DNA from: Tahibacter harae
GTDB lineage: Bacteria; Pseudomonadota; Gammaproteobacteria; Xanthomonadales; Rhodanobacteraceae
Assembly (NCBI RefSeq): GCF_024437735.1
Contig: NZ_JANFQO010000005.1
Coordinates: 186,001 to 250,000 of the forward strand
DNA length: 64,000 nt
Reading direction: 5' to 3'
Position numbers and translations under genes: made by a program. The notes beneath the pieces were generated by a model. The model saw only the letters and a list, made by a program, of their open reading frames with translations. It was not told the origin of the DNA and made no database searches. This document shows, in pieces, positions 19,351 to 28,166 of the stretch (positions are counted from its first letter, which is position 1; each line of letters starts with the position of its first letter).

Positions 19351-19619
19351 GCACGACAGCCGCGCGCTTCCTCGTCAGCGGCCGCGTCCAGGGCGTGTTC
19401 TTCCGCGCCTCCACGCGCACCGAGGCGCTGCGCCTGGGCCTGAGCGGCTACGCGCGCAACCTGCCGGACGGACGGGTGGAAGTGCATGCGCAAGGCGATG
19501 CCGCGGCAATCGCCGCATTGGAGCAATGGCTGCGCAAAGGGCCGCCGATGGCGCGGGTCGACAGTCTGCAGCGGGAAGCGATTGCGGTGGAAGATCGGCA
19601 AGGGTTTGTTACGGGCTGA
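19347..19619 (+). CDS. acyP: Acylphosphatase
   Basis: 90 residues covering the whole acylphosphatase fold. The phosphate-binding loop GRVQGVFFRAST contains the catalytic arginine, and GLSGYARNLPDGRVEVHAQG contains the catalytic asparagine. It hydrolyses acyl phosphates such as carbamoyl phosphate or 1,3-bisphosphoglycerate. The start overlaps the stop of the tlpA-like gene (ATGA, 19347-19350). It is the last gene of the operon before a repeat-rich convergent junction. Confidence 0.93.
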   Translation: MSTTAARFLVSGRVQGVFFRASTRTEALRLGLSGYARNLPDGRVEVHAQGDAAAIAALEQWLRKGPPMARVDSLQREAIAVEDRQGFVTG

Positions 19620-19865
19620 GATGCGGGATTCGGGATTCGGGATTGCGGGATTCAGGATTGTGCGATTCGGAAATGTCGAAGCGGCGCCGTGAAAGTCCTG
19701 TCCCCCAAGCGCGGAACGCGCTTGGGGGACAGGGAGTTCGCAGCTTCGTTGGCCGGAGCATGAATACCCTGGGCCGGGTTTCGCATCCCTGAAAGCGCTG
19801 GCCTCCGCTACCGAATCCCGTGCCCGAGTCTCGAATCCCGGACCCGGGTCTAGAATCCCGTACCC
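19620..19865. repeat. GGGATTC repeat cluster in a convergent junction
   Basis: At 19624-19660 the word CGGGATT recurs four or more times. At 19803-19858 the reverse complement AATCCCG recurs three times, so the two clusters face each other across a perfect 17-bp hairpin at 19697-19733. The same word occurs at 630-648. The layout resembles REP/BIME-type intergenic repeats of xanthomonads and no gene lies here. Confidence 0.6.
19697..19733. repeat. Perfect 17-bp hairpin with GAA loop
   Basis: CCTGTCCCCCAAGCGCG (19697-19713), loop GAA, then the exact reverse complement (19717-19733). It sits between the convergent acylphosphatase and ppk2 genes. With no T-run on either side it is either a bidirectional transcript-end structure or a REP-like palindrome. 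Confidence 0.65.
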
Positions 19866-20642
19866 CTACCACCGCGCCTTGATCCAGCGCCCCTCATCCG
19901 CCACGTTCTCCCGCCCCGGCTTGCCTTTCAGCTTGGGCAATTTGAGCGGCTTTTCCGGCTCCTGGTGATCGGGCAGCCAGTCCAGCAGATGGCGGATCAG
20001 GTTCAGGCGGCCGCGGCGCTGGTCGTTGAAATCGGCCAGGAACCAGGGCGCGTTGGCCGTGTGCGTGGCGGCGATCATGGCATCGCGGGCCTTGCCGTAT
20101 TCGGCGTATTTTTCGCGCGCGGCAATGTCGATGGGGGAGATCTTCCAGCGCTTGAACGGATCGGCGGCGCGTTCGGCGAAGCGTTCTTCCTGCAGGGCCT
20201 GATCCACCGTCAGCCAGTATTTCAGCAGCAGCGTGCCGGAATCGGTCAGCAGTTTCTCGAACACGGGGCACTGCTGCAGGAACTGCCGGTACTGCGCATC
20301 GCTGCAGAAGCCCATCACCTGTTCCACGCCGGCGCGGTTGTACCAGCTGCGGTCGAACAGCACGATCTCGCCGGCGCTGGGCAGATGGCTGATATAGCGC
20401 TGGAAATACCACTGTCCCTGCTCGGCCTCGCTGGGCTTGGACAGGGCGACGATGCGGAAGCCGCGCGTATTCAGCACCTGGGTGATGGCCTTGATCACGC
20501 CGCCCTTGCCGGCAGCGTCGCGGCCTTCAAATATCACGACCAGACGCTTGCCTTCCTCCATCAGCCAGCGCTGCGCGTCCAGCAATTCGCGCTGCAGCGG
20601 TTCCAGCGCGGCTTCGTAGTCCTTGCGCTTCATATCGCTCAT
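19866..20642 (-). CDS. ppk2: Polyphosphate kinase 2 (PPK2) family protein
   Basis: 258 residues with the P-loop kinase features of PPK2: Walker A in VVIFEGRDAAGKGGVIKAI, Walker B in IVLFDRSWYNRAGVE followed by the lid region, and the KYWLTVDQALQEERF segment. The enzyme uses inorganic polyphosphate to phosphorylate nucleotides (or the reverse). The class cannot be decided here, though single-domain proteins of this length usually convert NDP to NTP. ATG 20642 (MSDMKRKDYE) was chosen; a second ATG at 20633 is possible. Transcribed alone, divergent from the secreted hydrolase gene. Confidence 0.9.
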   Translation of the reverse strand: MSDMKRKDYEAALEPLQRELLDAQRWLMEEGKRLVVIFEGRDAAGKGGVIKAITQVLNTRGFRIVALSKPSEAEQGQWYFQRYISHLPSAGEIVLFDRSWYNRAGVEQVMGFCSDAQYRQFLQQCPVFEKLLTDSGTLLLKYWLTVDQALQEERFAERAADPFKRWKISPIDIAAREKYAEYGKARDAMIAATHTANAPWFLADFNDQRRGRLNLIRHLLDWLPDHQEPEKPLKLPKLKGKPGRENVADEGRWIKARW

Positions 20643-21085
20643 TCGAGCACCTTTGCGTCGGGGGAGCATGGTAGTGCGCGCCGTTCGCGGCAGCCGGGCG
20701 TGCGTGCGCTGCGGCCTGTGATTTCGCCGCGGCCTGAGTGTGGCATAGACCGGGCTGTCCACGCCCGTTGCCATGCAAGCACGCCCACACCGTATCGCCG
20801 GCGAACGATGCGGGCGTGACGTAGTGAATGCGTGCATACGCCGCTGGCCGAAGCGTGGAAGCATCGGGAAGTTTCCCGCGCCGCCGCCGGACTCGTGCCG
20901 GAGGCGGGTTCGTCAATTTTACGGACGCGCCGGGAAGCGCTGTTGCCCAGTCTAGGCGCACCGCCGGCCGCACTCCCTCCAACCTCGCGTGTGGCGGCTA
21001 CCGCGTCCGTCTGCGCAGCGGATTCGCCGCGGCAGCCGGACGCCCCGCATCCGGCGGTCTCCCTTTTTCTTTCGGAGTCGCTGCG
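20643..21085. other. Divergent intergenic region, 443 bp
   Basis: Lies between the divergent ppk2 and secreted hydrolase genes and must hold both promoters. The frame of the hydrolase remains open back to 20828, but that segment is Arg-rich and precedes the signal peptide, so it is not counted as coding. A ribosome binding site (GGAG, 21074-21077) precedes the ATG at 21086. Confidence 0.4.
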
Positions 21086-23470
21086 ATGAGAGCTGTTTAC
21101 TCTGGCCGTCCACTGCGGTCAGCCCGTGTGCTATCTGCCGTCTTTGCCGTATTGATGCACTGCTCCGCCGCGGCGGGCGCGGACGATTCGCTGCCGGGCG
21201 GCACCGCCCATACCGGTTTGCCGAATCCGGAGCGCGCGGCCGCCTGCGCAAGCACGCGCCTGGTCACCCACTTGTTCACGCAGGCGTCCGCTCCCGGGCC
21301 GGATGTCTTCTTCGATCCCCGATGGCAGCAGCGCAACTACGGCGCCGCCTGTCCCGCACCGCAGGAAATGTTGCGCTTTGAAGACGCTGCCTGCGTGGAC
21401 GAAAGCGATCCGATCCACCCGTTCCGCCATCGCTGCAGCGCCGCCGCCTGCTGCGGTGCGCCCCCTCCGGAACCGCCCTGCGATCAGGGCGCCGAGCAGG
21501 GCTTGCCGGCGGAAGCCATCGATGTGGAAGCGGCCACGGAAGTCGCCGAAACACGCGGCCTGCTGTCGCAGCTTTACCCGGACAAGGACACGCGCACCGG
21601 CGATTTCCGCGACAGCCAGCCGTGCACGCCGTCGATAGGCGAAGAACCGCTGCCCGCCGAAGTGGACGCACCGCCGTCGGACCGCGACCTGGCCGCCGTG
21701 GAAACCCTGGAACGCTACGAGCAGGGCCGGGGCGCCGCGCTCGCTGCCGCACAGAACTCCAGGATGCCGTTCCAGTTCCCTGCGATTTCCATTCCCGACG
21801 ACATCTGCTGGCGCCGCTTCGACAGCGGCAGCTGGGACATCGCCAGTTGCGCGCAGCAGTTGCGCGGGGACCAGCCGTTCGACGGCCGCGATGTCATTTA
21901 CGTACACGGGCTGGCTACCGATCACCTGAAGAACTACATCGGCAACTACGCGCCGGCGAAGCTCCGCTGGCCGCAGGATGCGCACGAGTTCACCGATTCG
22001 TCCGGTTATTTCCGCCAGTACGCGGAGCGCTACTGGCGCGACCATATCCGTGAACACCTGTCGGTTCCCGGCCCGACGCCCGATCCGCTCACCGGTTGGC
22101 AGTGGTGGGCTTCCAGCGGCGATCCGGGGCCGCTCTACCGGCCCAAGTACAACCGCTATCTGATCGTCGCCTGGTCGAGCAACCAGCGCCTGGTCTATGC
22201 GCAGCACGCTTTCCTGCAGCAGGTTGCAGAGGCGATTGCCTACAACAAGAACGTCGTGACACCGCCCAATTTTCCGGCAAACGAGCGACGACCGTTCTGT
22301 GCCAACGGCTGCGTCGTCATTTCCCATTCGACCGGAGGCCTGCTGGTCAGCTCGGCGTTCGGCGCGGTCCAGCGCGGCGACTATGGCTCGCGCATGAAGG
22401 ACCTGCTCAAGCACATTCGCGTGCACGTGGCATTCAGCGGAGCAATATCCGGCAGCCGCCTCGCCACGGCGGCGCTGGCAGTCTCCCGCGCGCTGATGCC
22501 TTCCGATGGCGGCACGCACTTGTGCAGGCTCGTCAGCGAAGTGTTCGCCACCCCGGCGCTGTGCGCCGTTACGCGGGAAGCGGCAGGCGCAGAGACGGCG
22601 CCTGCGGCCAGGCCCGGCGAGAACGTGGCGGACTTCCTGGAGCGCTCGATCCTGACCGACCTGATGCCGGTGGTCGCCCAACGGGTGTGGGGGCCGGTGC
22701 TGAGCGGTTCTCCGGTCATCACGCTCACCGTCGCCGGCGGCCATCCGACCGGCAACTACACCACGTTGACGAAACTGCTGCTGCCGGGCATCGACGATGG
22801 CGTGGTCTCGGCCAACTCGGCCTGCGGCAATCCTCTGCCGGTGGCGCCGGACGGCGGTTTCGCTCCCAGCGGCGTCATCGTCGGATCCTTGCTCAAGAGC
22901 TTCGATCTTGGCGACAACCGCTGGCGCGCCGCCAAGCTTCTTATCAGCCAGAAGCACCTGATGCGCGGCCAGCATCCGGGCGGGCTGTCTTACCTCGCCG
23001 GCATGTGCACGCCGTATCTGTCGGCCACGGGCATGGTGCTGCCGGTCGCGAATACGCTTTCGGGCACACCCTGGGATACGCGGGCGCGCTATCCGAATCA
23101 CTATTCGCTGCTGCAGTCGGTCGCCGATCATTCCTACGACGGCGGCGGAGTTGCGGCCAATCCGTGGCCCAGCGCGTTCGCGGAAGGGGCCGGTGTCCAG
23201 CGCCGCTACCTGAGCCGCGAATGGAACAACATCGAGGAATCGAGCGCCGTCACCGATGCCGGCATTTTCCAGCAGTTCCCCGACGGCACTTATCTGGTCA
23301 AGCCGGCTTTCGCGCAAAGCGTGGAGATCGTGCGTGGCAAGAAGATCAAGTTCCGCCTGTTCCGGCGCACCCGCTATCTCTGGTTCTGGAAGCGCACCTA
23401 CGAGCGGCTCGCCGGCTGGGAAAACAAGCAGAGCAGCCACTACGTCTATGAGTTCGTCGCGCGCCGCTAG
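21086..23470 (+). CDS. Secreted alpha/beta-hydrolase-like protein of unknown substrate
   Basis: 794 residues starting with a signal peptide (about 1-30, SAVFAVLMHCSAAAGAD). A Cys-rich, low-homology region runs to about 250. Then comes a hydrolase core: VIYVHGLATDH supplies the HG oxyanion strand, and VVISHSTGGLLVSSAFG the nucleophile elbow with Ser about residue 415, in place of the usual GxSxG. A late Asp lies in LPGIDDGVVS and a His in RYPNHYSLLQSVADHSYDGG. At least a dozen cysteines suggest disulfides. It resembles lipase/esterase-type or PGAP1-like hydrolases only in these motifs. Family beyond the fold not recognised. Confidence 0.7.
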   Translation: MRAVYSGRPLRSARVLSAVFAVLMHCSAAAGADDSLPGGTAHTGLPNPERAAACASTRLVTHLFTQASAPGPDVFFDPRWQQRNYGAACPAPQEMLRFEDAACVDESDPIHPFRHRCSAAACCGAPPPEPPCDQGAEQGLPAEAIDVEAATEVAETRGLLSQLYPDKDTRTGDFRDSQPCTPSIGEEPLPAEVDAPPSDRDLAAVETLERYEQGRGAALAAAQNSRMPFQFPAISIPDDICWRRFDSGSWDIASCAQQLRGDQPFDGRDVIYVHGLATDHLKNYIGNYAPAKLRWPQDAHEFTDSSGYFRQYAERYWRDHIREHLSVPGPTPDPLTGWQWWASSGDPGPLYRPKYNRYLIVAWSSNQRLVYAQHAFLQQVAEAIAYNKNVVTPPNFPANERRPFCANGCVVISHSTGGLLVSSAFGAVQRGDYGSRMKDLLKHIRVHVAFSGAISGSRLATAALAVSRALMPSDGGTHLCRLVSEVFATPALCAVTREAAGAETAPAARPGENVADFLERSILTDLMPVVAQRVWGPVLSGSPVITLTVAGGHPTGNYTTLTKLLLPGIDDGVVSANSACGNPLPVAPDGGFAPSGVIVGSLLKSFDLGDNRWRAAKLLISQKHLMRGQHPGGLSYLAGMCTPYLSATGMVLPVANTLSGTPWDTRARYPNHYSLLQSVADHSYDGGGVAANPWPSAFAEGAGVQRRYLSREWNNIEESSAVTDAGIFQQFPDGTYLVKPAFAQSVEIVRGKKIKFRLFRRTRYLWFWKRTYERLAGWENKQSSHYVYEFVARR

Positions 23471-23591
23471 CGCAGGCCGATCGCACGGATGTTCCTGGCG
23501 CGCCCGACGCCCGCCGCAACCCGGCGGGCGTCAGGGCATTGGATAGGCCCGGCCCGCCGCAGCCACTGCCGCGGCAGCGCCGGCCGCCGGA

Positions 23592-24110
23592 TCATTCGCG
23601 CAGCCGCGGCATCAGCCCGGCGAGATTGCACGGGCGCGTGCGCGCATCCAGCTGCGGCTGGATCAGTTTTTCCCAGGCGGTGCGGCAGGCCGAGGTGGAG
23701 CCGGGCAGGCAGAACACGAAGGAATTGTTGGCCAGTCCGGCGAAGGCGCGCGATTGCAGGCTGGAGGTGCCGATTTCCTCGAAGCTGACGGCGCGGAACA
23801 GTTCGCCGAAACCGGGCATGAGCTTGTCCAGCAGCGGTTCCACCGCTTCGGGCGTGGTGTCGCGGCCGGTGAAACCGGTGCCGCCGCTGACCAGGATGCC
23901 GTGCACGGCCTCGTCGGCTATCCACTCGGCGACGACGGCGCGGATGCGGTACTTGTCGTCCTTGATCACGCGGCGCTGGTGCAGGCGGTGGCCGGCCGCG
24001 GCCAGGGCCTGGGCCAGGTAATCGCCGGAGCTGTCGGTTTCCAGCGTGCGGGTATCGGAGACGGTGAGCAGGCACAGGCTCAGTGGACGGAATTCGGTCT
24101 GGGCGGTCAT
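23592..24110 (-). CDS. moaB: Molybdenum cofactor biosynthesis protein MoaB
   Basis: 172 residues of the MoaB/Mog fold: SLCLLTVSDTRTLETDSSG at the N-terminus, then the molybdopterin-binding ILVSGGTGFTGRDTTPEAV and the FCLPGSTSACRTAWEKLI segments. The protein adenylylates molybdopterin or replaces Mog in that step. ATG 24110 (MTAQTEFRPL) was preferred over an upstream in-frame codon for its fit to family starts. No other moa or moe genes are nearby. Confidence 0.92.
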   Translation of the reverse strand: MTAQTEFRPLSLCLLTVSDTRTLETDSSGDYLAQALAAAGHRLHQRRVIKDDKYRIRAVVAEWIADEAVHGILVSGGTGFTGRDTTPEAVEPLLDKLMPGFGELFRAVSFEEIGTSSLQSRAFAGLANNSFVFCLPGSTSACRTAWEKLIQPQLDARTRPCNLAGLMPRLRE

Positions 24111-24395
24111 CGGTGGGCGCGGCGCTCGGTCGGGTAATGCCGTTGAGGAAATTTTGCAGGGCTCCGGCACGCAGCGGGAATCCATGACGGCGCGGCGGCA
24201 AGGGAACGCGGCGCTGCGCGGCGACGGAAGACGGCGCAGCGCCCGGCGGTCCTGTTGGCGCCGGACACTAGCTCAGGCTGGGCGCATTGGCCAGTGTGAC
24301 GGAGTGCGAGTTTCCGCCACCGCTTTTCGTCTCTTTAACAAACGCCGGTGCAGCCGCCGGCCCTGTGTTCCCCAGCCGAGAAAACAATTCCAGCC

Positions 24396-24923
24396 ATGAC
24401 TGCATCTGCTCATGCCTTGCGCCGCTTTCTGCTGGCTTTCGTCGCCCTGGCCAGCGCCGCCGCCGCGGCCGAGCCGGCGACGCCGGAAGCGGCGGTGAGC
24501 GCGCTCTGGCGCGCCCTGTCCCACGGTCCCGGCGAAGGCGCCGACAAGGCCGCGCTGGAGGCCCTGTTCGATCCTTCGGCCCAGGTCTACGGCGTGGCCG
24601 AGAAGGACGGCCGTCTGGTGCTGGTGCGGCGCAGTGCGGCGGAATTCATCGCGCGCCAGGCCCAGCCCAGCCCGCGGCCGTTCCTGGAGCGCGAGGTGCA
24701 TCGGGAGACGCGCCGCTACGGCGCCTTCGCCGAAGTGTTCGCCACGGTGGAATCGCGCACCGCCGACCCGGACGGCGCGGCCGATTTCACCGGCATCAAC
24801 AGCGTGCACCTGTACCAACAGGAAGGGCGCTGGCGCATCGTCGGGCTGTACTACCACCTGGAGCGCGCCGGCCAGCCGATTCCGGCGCAATGGCGCGGTG
24901 CGGCGGCGGCGGCCGATTCTTGA
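24396..24923 (+). CDS. Exported NTF2-like/SnoaL-like small protein
   Basis: 175 residues with a signal peptide (HALRRFLLAFVALASAAAAAEP) and a region resembling the NTF2/SnoaL cone fold: TPEAAVSALWRALSHG, ALFDPSAQVYGV, FAEVFATVESRT and INSVHLYQQEGRWRIVGLYY follow the usual helix-strand order. Such domains bind small molecules or act as immunity-type or lumenal binding proteins; no function can be named. It stands alone between moaB and the ribokinase operon, divergent from moaB. Confidence 0.7.
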   Translation: MTASAHALRRFLLAFVALASAAAAAEPATPEAAVSALWRALSHGPGEGADKAALEALFDPSAQVYGVAEKDGRLVLVRRSAAEFIARQAQPSPRPFLEREVHRETRRYGAFAEVFATVESRTADPDGAADFTGINSVHLYQQEGRWRIVGLYYHLERAGQPIPAQWRGAAAAADS

Positions 24924-25061
24924 TGTGGGCGGCGCCGGTTATTGAAGGTACGCGTCGGATTTCAGCGACGGCCAGGGCGCCGCTGGAGTTCGGGCGCCGC
25001 TGGACCGCGGCCGCTGCGGCGTAGCCTTCCGTCGATCGCTGCGTTTGCGCTCGCCGCCGCG

Positions 25062-26036
25062 TCAATCCGCGGCCGCGCCGAAGCGCTGCAGCACCTGCTG
25101 CCGCGTCGGCATGGCCGTCGCGGCGCCGGGCCGTTCCGTGCTCAGCGCCGCGGCGCGGCCGGCATGGCGCAGGATGCGGCGCAAGGGTTGCTGCGGGTTC
25201 AGCGCCAGCTCCGCCGCCAGCGCGCCGTTGAAGGCGTCGCCGGCGCCGGTGGTGTCGCGCACCTGCACCGTTTCGGCCGGCAGGCGGTAGCAGTCCTCGC
25301 TGTCGCGGTGGCGCTCGCGCTGCGCGTGGGAGACGAAGCAGCCGCGCGCGCCCAGGGTGACGATCACGCTGGCCCGGCCCAGGCGCCGGCACAGCGCGTG
25401 CAGTTCCGCGTCGCTGCAGCCGGCGATGGCGTCGGCGGCCAGTTCCACGCCGGCGAAGCGCGCCAGCAGCTCGGCGAATTCGGTTTCGTTCGGTGTGATG
25501 AGGTCGGCGGCGGCGAGCAGGGGCGCGTCCAGCCGCGCGTGCACCGGGGCGGGGTTGAGCAGGCGCAGGCACTGCGCCGGGGCGGCCTGCAGGGCCGCAT
25601 GTATCGGTTCCAGGCCGGTTTCCAGCTGCACCAGCAGCACGGCCGCCGCGGCGAAGGCGTCGGCCTGCGCCTGCACGTGGCCGGCTTCCAGGCACTCGTT
25701 TGCGGCCAGGTAGAGCACGATCTGGTTCTGCGCCTGCGCATCGACCAGGATGGCGCAGGAGCCGGTAGGCGTGCCGGCCACGGTTTGCCAGCGCGCATCC
25801 AGGCCCTCGGCCGATGCCAGCGCGCGCGCGACCCGGGCCAGGTCGTCGTCTCCCAGGGCGCCTATGAACACCGTGTCGGCGCCCTGGCGCGCCGCGGCCA
25901 CGGCCTGGTTGAAGCCTTTGCCGCCGGGGCCGGTGGCGAAGGCCTGGCCGCGGCGGGTTTCGCCCGGCTGCGGGAAGCGGTCCACGCTCCAGACGTGATC
26001 CTGGTTGTAGGAACCGACGACGACGACGCGCGACAT
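25062..26036 (-). CDS. rbsK: Ribokinase-type PfkB sugar/nucleoside kinase
   Basis: 324 residues of the PfkB family: N-terminal VVVGSYNQDHVWSVDRFPQPGE, substrate loop TGPGGKGFNQAVAAARQGA, and C-terminal VQVRDTTGAGDAFNGALAAEL with the catalytic Asp and anion hole. Ribose is the classical substrate, but the gene is the last of an operon with a concentrative nucleoside transporter, so a nucleoside or a nucleoside-derived ribose may be the real one. ATG 26036 follows the gene upstream by 35 bases. Confidence 0.85.
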   Translation of the reverse strand: MSRVVVVGSYNQDHVWSVDRFPQPGETRRGQAFATGPGGKGFNQAVAAARQGADTVFIGALGDDDLARVARALASAEGLDARWQTVAGTPTGSCAILVDAQAQNQIVLYLAANECLEAGHVQAQADAFAAAAVLLVQLETGLEPIHAALQAAPAQCLRLLNPAPVHARLDAPLLAAADLITPNETEFAELLARFAGVELAADAIAGCSDAELHALCRRLGRASVIVTLGARGCFVSHAQRERHRDSEDCYRLPAETVQVRDTTGAGDAFNGALAAELALNPQQPLRRILRHAGRAAALSTERPGAATAMPTRQQVLQRFGAAAD

Positions 26037-26071
26037 GGGTAAATCCCTGGCGAGGCGGCAGGGCCGCGTGG

Positions 26072-26398
26072 TTAGTCCCGTTCCGCCGCCGCCGCGGCCA
26101 GTCGCCCGGCGCGGCGGTTCCAGCAGAGGAACAGGGTGAAGCGCAGCGCGAGATAGAACACCGCGAGGCAGGCCGCGGCGACGGCCGCGCCGGCATCCGG
26201 CGGCAGCTCGCCCAGCACCAGGTACACAAGCAGCAGCCCGGCCAGGGCGCAGAAACCGCCGAACAGCAGGGCGATCAGCAGCAGGCGCGCCTCGCTGATC
26301 GCCTGTGTGCGCGGCGGCCGCAGCGTCAGCAGCGGCCACCAGGCCCAGTCCTGGTCGGACAGGGCGTTGATGCGGTCTTCAAAGCGGCGCTGCGCCAT
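26072..26398 (-). CDS. Small two-helix membrane protein in the nucleoside operon
   Basis: 108 residues with a soluble N-terminus (RFEDRINALSDQDWAWWPLLTLRP) and two hydrophobic helices at about 39-63 and 70-93. It starts 4 bases after the nucleoside transporter and ends 35 bases before the kinase, so it is co-transcribed. I recognise no family; an accessory role to the transporter is a guess from position. Confidence 0.7.
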   Translation of the reverse strand: MAQRRFEDRINALSDQDWAWWPLLTLRPPRTQAISEARLLLIALLFGGFCALAGLLLVYLVLGELPPDAGAAVAAACLAVFYLALRFTLFLCWNRRAGRLAAAAAERD

Positions 26399-26402
26399 GT
26401 CC

Positions 26403-27884
26403 TCAGAGCTGGTTGAGCACGCCGGCGATGGTCGCGGTCATGAAGGTGGCCAGGGAGCCGCCCAGCACCGCGCGCAGGCCCAGCCGCGCCAGATCGCCGC
26501 GCCGGCCCGGGGCCAGGCCGCCTATGCCGCCGATCTGGATGGCGATGGAGGAGAAATTGGCGAAGCCGCACAGGGCGTAGGCGGCGACGACGCGGCTGTG
26601 CTCCTGCAGCAGGTGCATGTTCTTGGACAGGTCCACGTAGGCGACGAATTCGTTGAGCACGACTTTTTCGCCGATGAAGCTGCCGACCAGCACGGCGTCC
26701 TGCCACGGCACGCCGATCAGCCAGGCGATCGGCGACAGCACGTAGCCGAGGATGGTTTGCAGGCTGAGGCTCACCGGCACTGTCTTGCCCGCGGACAGCC
26801 AGTCGTTGATGGTGCCGCCGTTGGCCGCCACGGCCGCCGCCGTCAGCAGCAGGCTGCAGATGCCCAGCACGAACAGGCCCACGCCCAGACCGGAATAGCC
26901 GCCGGCCCGGGCCGCGCGATGGCGGCGGAACTGCATCATGCCGCCGGCGATCAGCAGCACGCCGCCGATGCCGGCCGCGGCCACGCCCCAGCGCGGCCAT
27001 ACGATGGTGCCCAGGTACTGCAGCGGTGCGTTGAGCGTGGCAATCAGTGCGATGAAGGCCAGCAGCATGGCGCCGACGTTGAGCGCCAGCTTGAGGCCGT
27101 CGCCGGCGCCGGTGGCGGCGGCATCGATCACGTTGGCGCTGTGGCGTTCCACCTCGATGCGGACGCTGCCGCGGGTCAGCGGCTCGCCGGTTTCCGGAAT
27201 CAGGATCTTGGCCAGCACCAGCGTCGCCGGCGCGGCCATGATGCTGGCGGCGAGCAGGTGCTTGGCGTACTTGGCCATCTCCGCCGGATCGTTCTGGCCG
27301 AGCAGGCCGACATAGGCCGCCAGCACGCCGCCGGCGATATGCGCCATGCCGCCGATCATGACCGTCATCAGTTCCGACTCGGTCATCTTTTCCAGGTAGG
27401 GCTTGATCGTCAGCGGCGCCTCGGTCTGGCCGATGAACACGCTGGCGCAGACCGAGGTGGTTTCCGCGCCGGATACGTTCATGACCTTGGTGATGGCCCA
27501 GGACATGCCCTTCACGATCTGCTGCATCACGCCCAGGTGATACAGCACGCCCATCAGCGCGGCGAAGAAGATGATGGTCGGCAGCACCTGGAAGGCGAAG
27601 ATGAAGCCGAAGGCATTGGCATCGAGCAGCTTGCCGAAGATGAATTCGGAGCCGACCCGGTTGAATTCGAGCAGGTGGACGAAGCCCTTGCCGAGTTTGT
27701 CGAAGATCAGCGCGCCCAGCGGCACTTTCAGCACGAAGGCGGCGAACAGGATCTGTAGCGAAATGCCGGTCAGCACCAGTTTCCAGTCCACCGCGCGGCG
27801 GTTGCTGGAAAAGGCGAACGCGATCATGACGAGTACGAACAGCCCGAAAAAGCCGAACAGAATTTGCCCAAGGGCATCCAGCAT
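26403..27884 (-). CDS. NupC-type concentrative nucleoside transporter
   Basis: 493 residues of the CNT family: N-terminal helices, then a core with FQVLPTIIFFAALMGVLYHLG, the signature SVFIGQTEAPLTIKPYLEKMTESE and GGMAHIAGGVLAAYVGL. The C-terminal core holds GSFIGEKVVLNEFVAYVDL and YALCGFANFSSIAIQIGG. These hold the nucleoside- and cation-binding residues of the family. It imports nucleosides with H+ or Na+. ATG 27884 (MLDALGQILFGFFGL) begins directly at the first membrane helix. It is the first gene of a three-gene operon with a small membrane protein and a PfkB kinase. Confidence 0.93.
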   Translation of the reverse strand: MLDALGQILFGFFGLFVLVMIAFAFSSNRRAVDWKLVLTGISLQILFAAFVLKVPLGALIFDKLGKGFVHLLEFNRVGSEFIFGKLLDANAFGFIFAFQVLPTIIFFAALMGVLYHLGVMQQIVKGMSWAITKVMNVSGAETTSVCASVFIGQTEAPLTIKPYLEKMTESELMTVMIGGMAHIAGGVLAAYVGLLGQNDPAEMAKYAKHLLAASIMAAPATLVLAKILIPETGEPLTRGSVRIEVERHSANVIDAAATGAGDGLKLALNVGAMLLAFIALIATLNAPLQYLGTIVWPRWGVAAAGIGGVLLIAGGMMQFRRHRAARAGGYSGLGVGLFVLGICSLLLTAAAVAANGGTINDWLSAGKTVPVSLSLQTILGYVLSPIAWLIGVPWQDAVLVGSFIGEKVVLNEFVAYVDLSKNMHLLQEHSRVVAAYALCGFANFSSIAIQIGGIGGLAPGRRGDLARLGLRAVLGGSLATFMTATIAGVLNQL

Positions 27885-28166
27885 GATTTTCCCCAACCCG
27901 AGAAGGCGGTCAGGAGAAACCCCGCCGCATAAGTTGGCCGAGCGTAGTTCAAGCCCGAATGGCGAGGCAAGGCGGCCACGCCGTGACGGGCGCTGCCAAG
28001 TGCCTGCCGGCGCGGCGATTTGACGGGTTTCGCTGCAGCGCGGAACGCCGCCTGGCGGCCGCCGGCGGACGTGCGGATTGTTGACGCGAGGCCGCAGTAC
28101 GGCCCGCGGCAGCTGGCCTATACTCGGGGACGGTCTGCCGTTCGGGGTGGCGGCGCAGGGGGAAGT

